A stretch of 64,000 nt of DNA from Acanthochromis polyacanthus (lineage: Eukaryota; Chordata; Actinopteri; Pomacentridae). A program made the translations under genes and the position numbers. The notes under the pieces are model-generated. The model did no database searches, was not told the origin of the DNA, and saw nothing but the letters and a program-made list of their open reading frames with translations. The stretch covers positions 11,793,564-11,857,563 of the forward strand of contig NC_067115.1 in the NCBI RefSeq assembly GCF_021347895.1, given 5' to 3'. The number at the start of each line of letters is the position of its first letter. Position 1 is the stretch's first letter. Positions 61,437 through 64,000 of the stretch are shown one piece after another.

Positions 61437-63333
61437 CTACATGAAGGAGGATTTGAAACACAAGCCCAAGAAGAACAAAAAGACAAGAGTTAGCAGAGAA
61501 AAAAACTGAAAGGGGTCAAAAAGTTAAGTCAGAGATAACAACAAAGAGGACAGCTACATAGAGAAACCCAGACAACAAACACAAAGGGAGAATGAAGGTG
61601 ACAGAGCTAGGTAGAGACAAGGAGGATTAGTGTAGACCCAAACAGACAGTGTTTAATTTTACTGATCATCTTAAACAAACATGGTTGTCTGCTCGTGAAA
61701 CGTCCTTCAAATAGACGGGGATTATGCAGACACAAAAGTAAAAATCAGACGTTTCACACAAGAAGAAAAATCTCCAGTTGTTTCTGGTTGTTTCTGAGAG
61801 TTAAACCAACCACCAATGTGTCTGAGACAGCCAGTCTTAGATTATAATTACTAACTAATAACTACCGTTGTGGACTCTTAAATGTAAGATATTACGGGTC
61901 TCTGTGCATTCATTGCAGTAAAAGACACATTTCAAGGATACTGAAATTAAATCTTTAACTGAATACCGTCTTAGACTGTCTTAATTAAAATGTCTCAGCT
62001 TTTTCAGCACCTTCGTTTGGCCCCAAATACCAACAAAACTAATGGCATTACCATTAGGCCCAGCTGCAACTTGTTTTAGTGCTAATTAGATCATTTAAGT
62101 GTCAACACACTAAATTAAGGTGAACATGACATACCTGCTAAAGACTGGCATGTTAGCACGTTAGCATACGGATTTTAGGTTGAGGCTTAATGTGCTGTTC
62201 TATCTGCAGTCAGTCTGAGTCTTATTAAGTTACTATGCGGAATAATACAACAGGTGTAGGTGTAAAAGGTGTAGGATTTTCTCCTACATATTAATGTATG
62301 CAAACAAGCTCATTCACAGTTTTCGGTATTTTGTGAACCCCCTCAAAACTGAATGAGGTACACTTTAGATTAACACAAGTCATTTTAAACAGTGAATGAG
62401 TGCCATCCAAAGCCAAACAATAGCTTAACTCACATCAGTATATTTCTACCACTTACAGTATGAGGCTGGAGGGAGAAAGTAAAGGACATACTTGAACTCT
62501 TAGGATGGCTTTTTGTTGAACAGGTAAAGCATAAATTTTAGCAAAGTGCATTGGGACTGAGCCCAGGAGGCATATAACAGGACAAGGCTTTACCCAATGG
62601 AGATTTATAGCCTCTACATCGATAATTTAAATCTAATCATTCTTTTCACTAGAGGGTAGAAAAACAAAGAGACTGTGAGAATGCTTAGGAAGAGCCTTAA
62701 TCGCTCTCATCCATTGCCCAGAATAAATGAGCTGTATTAGCATTGAGCCTTGTAGTGGTATCTAGAATACACGTACCTACAATGTACATTGGGAAGCATT
62801 AGCATTGAAATGAGAAGGTTTAATTTCTCATTTTTAAAACCATCTATCAAAGCACTAATGCAGGGTGCAGTTAATATTAAAGTGTTGCTTTTAAACTAAG
62901 ACAAAGCCTGGATATGTAAGAGATTTTTCAAAATGGTTCGTTGAACCTTATAGAGTGGGAAAATTTGTGGTGTGACTAAACAGTGCATAGCAAGCACACA
63001 CGAGCATCAAAGGAGAATCGCTGAGGCATAATCTTATCACATCTTAATCAGATCACTAAGTAGGAGGAATATGTTTACAAAAGGTCAAATGGAATGTGGC
63101 AAAGATAAGGCCATGATGAAGACTCTGAATCTCAATGGATGTAGTTTACTCATGATGTGATTCTTCAGCCATTTAACCAAAGTTCTTACATAAGAGCCAT
63201 TAAATGAAAAACGGACACTTTTTTTAATGGCATGACATTTACTTGCAAATAATTTTATTGTGAATATAATCTTCGAGCAGTACAGAGAAAGCCCAAAGGA
63301 AGGTCAGACATGGAAGTGAAATAACTGAGCAAA
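61437..63333 (-). other. chrna8: Start of chrna8 intron 4, nothing recognised
   Basis: I looked for exon 4 (110 bp in the family) on the minus strand and did not find it, so it probably lies beyond the window. Confidence 0.6.
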
Positions 63334-64000
63334 CTGGAAAAAATTGAGGTGGTGGCTGACATTGAGAAATCATGCTCGTGGGTAGAAAAGGCCGATCTTA
63401 AGAACAGAGGTTTTGATCAAAGCAGCACCAAAGCAATAGAGGCAGGCTTCTATTCTATTATAGCAGTCAGGACCCACAGTGTAGGCTGTGCAAAGATGCC
63501 CTTAAGACAGTCCAGCACATTTAGCAGGGTGTGGCATGCATGCTGGGACAGCGCACCAAACGGTACAATTAAGTGGCTGTGATAGTGCACAGGAACATCT
63601 GTGCTGAGTATGAGTTAAAAGTCATAAGTCTCAGTGGGACCACCAAAAGTGGTTGGGAACAACAGAACTAAGGTACTGTGGGACTTTGAATTCTGGAGTG
63701 ACAAGCAGCAGCTGTTGGCTAACCAACCAGATGTAGTGGTGGTTGACAAGGAGCAAAAGAGGGAATTTATGATAGATGTGGGTATCTTAGCGGACAGTAA
63801 CATCAGGACGAATGAGCATGAGAAGATGTACTGAGAGCAGGAAGGATACCAGAAACAAATGCAGAGGAAGAAGAGAAGACCAAGGTGGTCCCAGTGGTAA
63901 TACAAGCAATAAGGACTGTGATCCCAAAACTGGGAGAGTGGATTCAGCAAATTTCAGGAACAACATCTGAGGTCTCTTTAGAGTACTGCAGTCCTGAGAG
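63334..64000 (+). mobile_element. LINE 3' fragment with degenerate endonuclease-type C-terminal domain
   Basis: Frameshifted pieces read in order: a zinc-knuckle-like CRLCKDALKTVQH (about 63486), NICAEYELKV (about 63595), KVLWDFEFWSDKQQLLANQP and DVVVVDKEQKREFMIDV (63670-63780), and KVVPVVIQAIRTVIPKLGEW (about 63880). This order matches the C-terminal domain of fish LINE proteins often annotated as R2-type. At least three frames are needed, so it is dead. It runs off the window end. Confidence 0.7.

Noticed and set aside
61437..63333. Search for chrna8 exon 4
   Set aside because: No minus-strand segment resembling the conserved exon 4 sequence of the family was found.

Overview
This window is animal nuclear DNA, most likely from a spiny-rayed (acanthomorph) teleost fish. 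The genes are split into many short exons with GT-AG introns. The introns are mostly 0.1-2.6 kb and contain repeats typical of fish: Tc1/mariner and piggyBac transposons, small inverted-repeat elements, (GT)n tracts and a LINE tail. There are no bacterial features, operons, ribosome binding sites or CRISPR arrays.

Positions 757-39774 (+ strand) hold the last 43 exons of dnah6, an axonemal inner-arm dynein heavy chain. I could place every splice junction. The exons sum to 6720 bases with no internal stop, which encodes the C-terminal 2239 residues, a little over half of a protein of about 4150 residues. They cover the AAA2/AAA3 border, AAA3, AAA4, the stalk with its microtubule-binding tip, AAA5, AAA6 and the C-terminal domain. 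The 5' half of the gene lies upstream of the window. One intron (after exon 26) uses a GC donor. A poly(A) signal follows the stop codon by about 115 bases.

Positions 39895-49492 lie between the two genes. Two well-spliced but unidentified exon-like segments (40001-40114 and 41291-41422) sit just past dnah6. Beyond them are a degenerate 50-bp tandem repeat, a (GCGT)n tract, and an internally deleted Tc1/mariner copy.

Positions 49493-61436 (- strand) hold the last six exons (5-10 by comparison with human CHRNA7) of a homomer-type neuronal nicotinic acetylcholine receptor subunit. Its sequence resembles alpha-8 more than alpha-7 (chrna8). Exon lengths of 80, 168, 195, 87 and 110 bp, plus the last coding exon, match the vertebrate CHRNA7/8 gene structure. 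Exons 1-4 lie beyond position 61436, mostly or wholly outside the window. dnah6 and chrna8 converge tail to tail.

Mobile DNA is the most varied content. There is a Tc1-type transposon with an uninterrupted 350-codon transposase and near-identical long terminal inverted repeats in dnah6 intron 28. Intron 20 holds a dead piggyBac copy with a second element nested inside it that carries a piece of a RecQ-like helicase. A probable 1.8-kb solo LTR lies just 64 bp from the last chrna8 exon. Several decayed Tc1/mariner copies, foldback elements and a LINE 3' fragment complete the picture. I found no clearly new biological system. The best leads are the orphan exons, the helicase-carrying element, the GC-AG intron and the 50-bp repeat.
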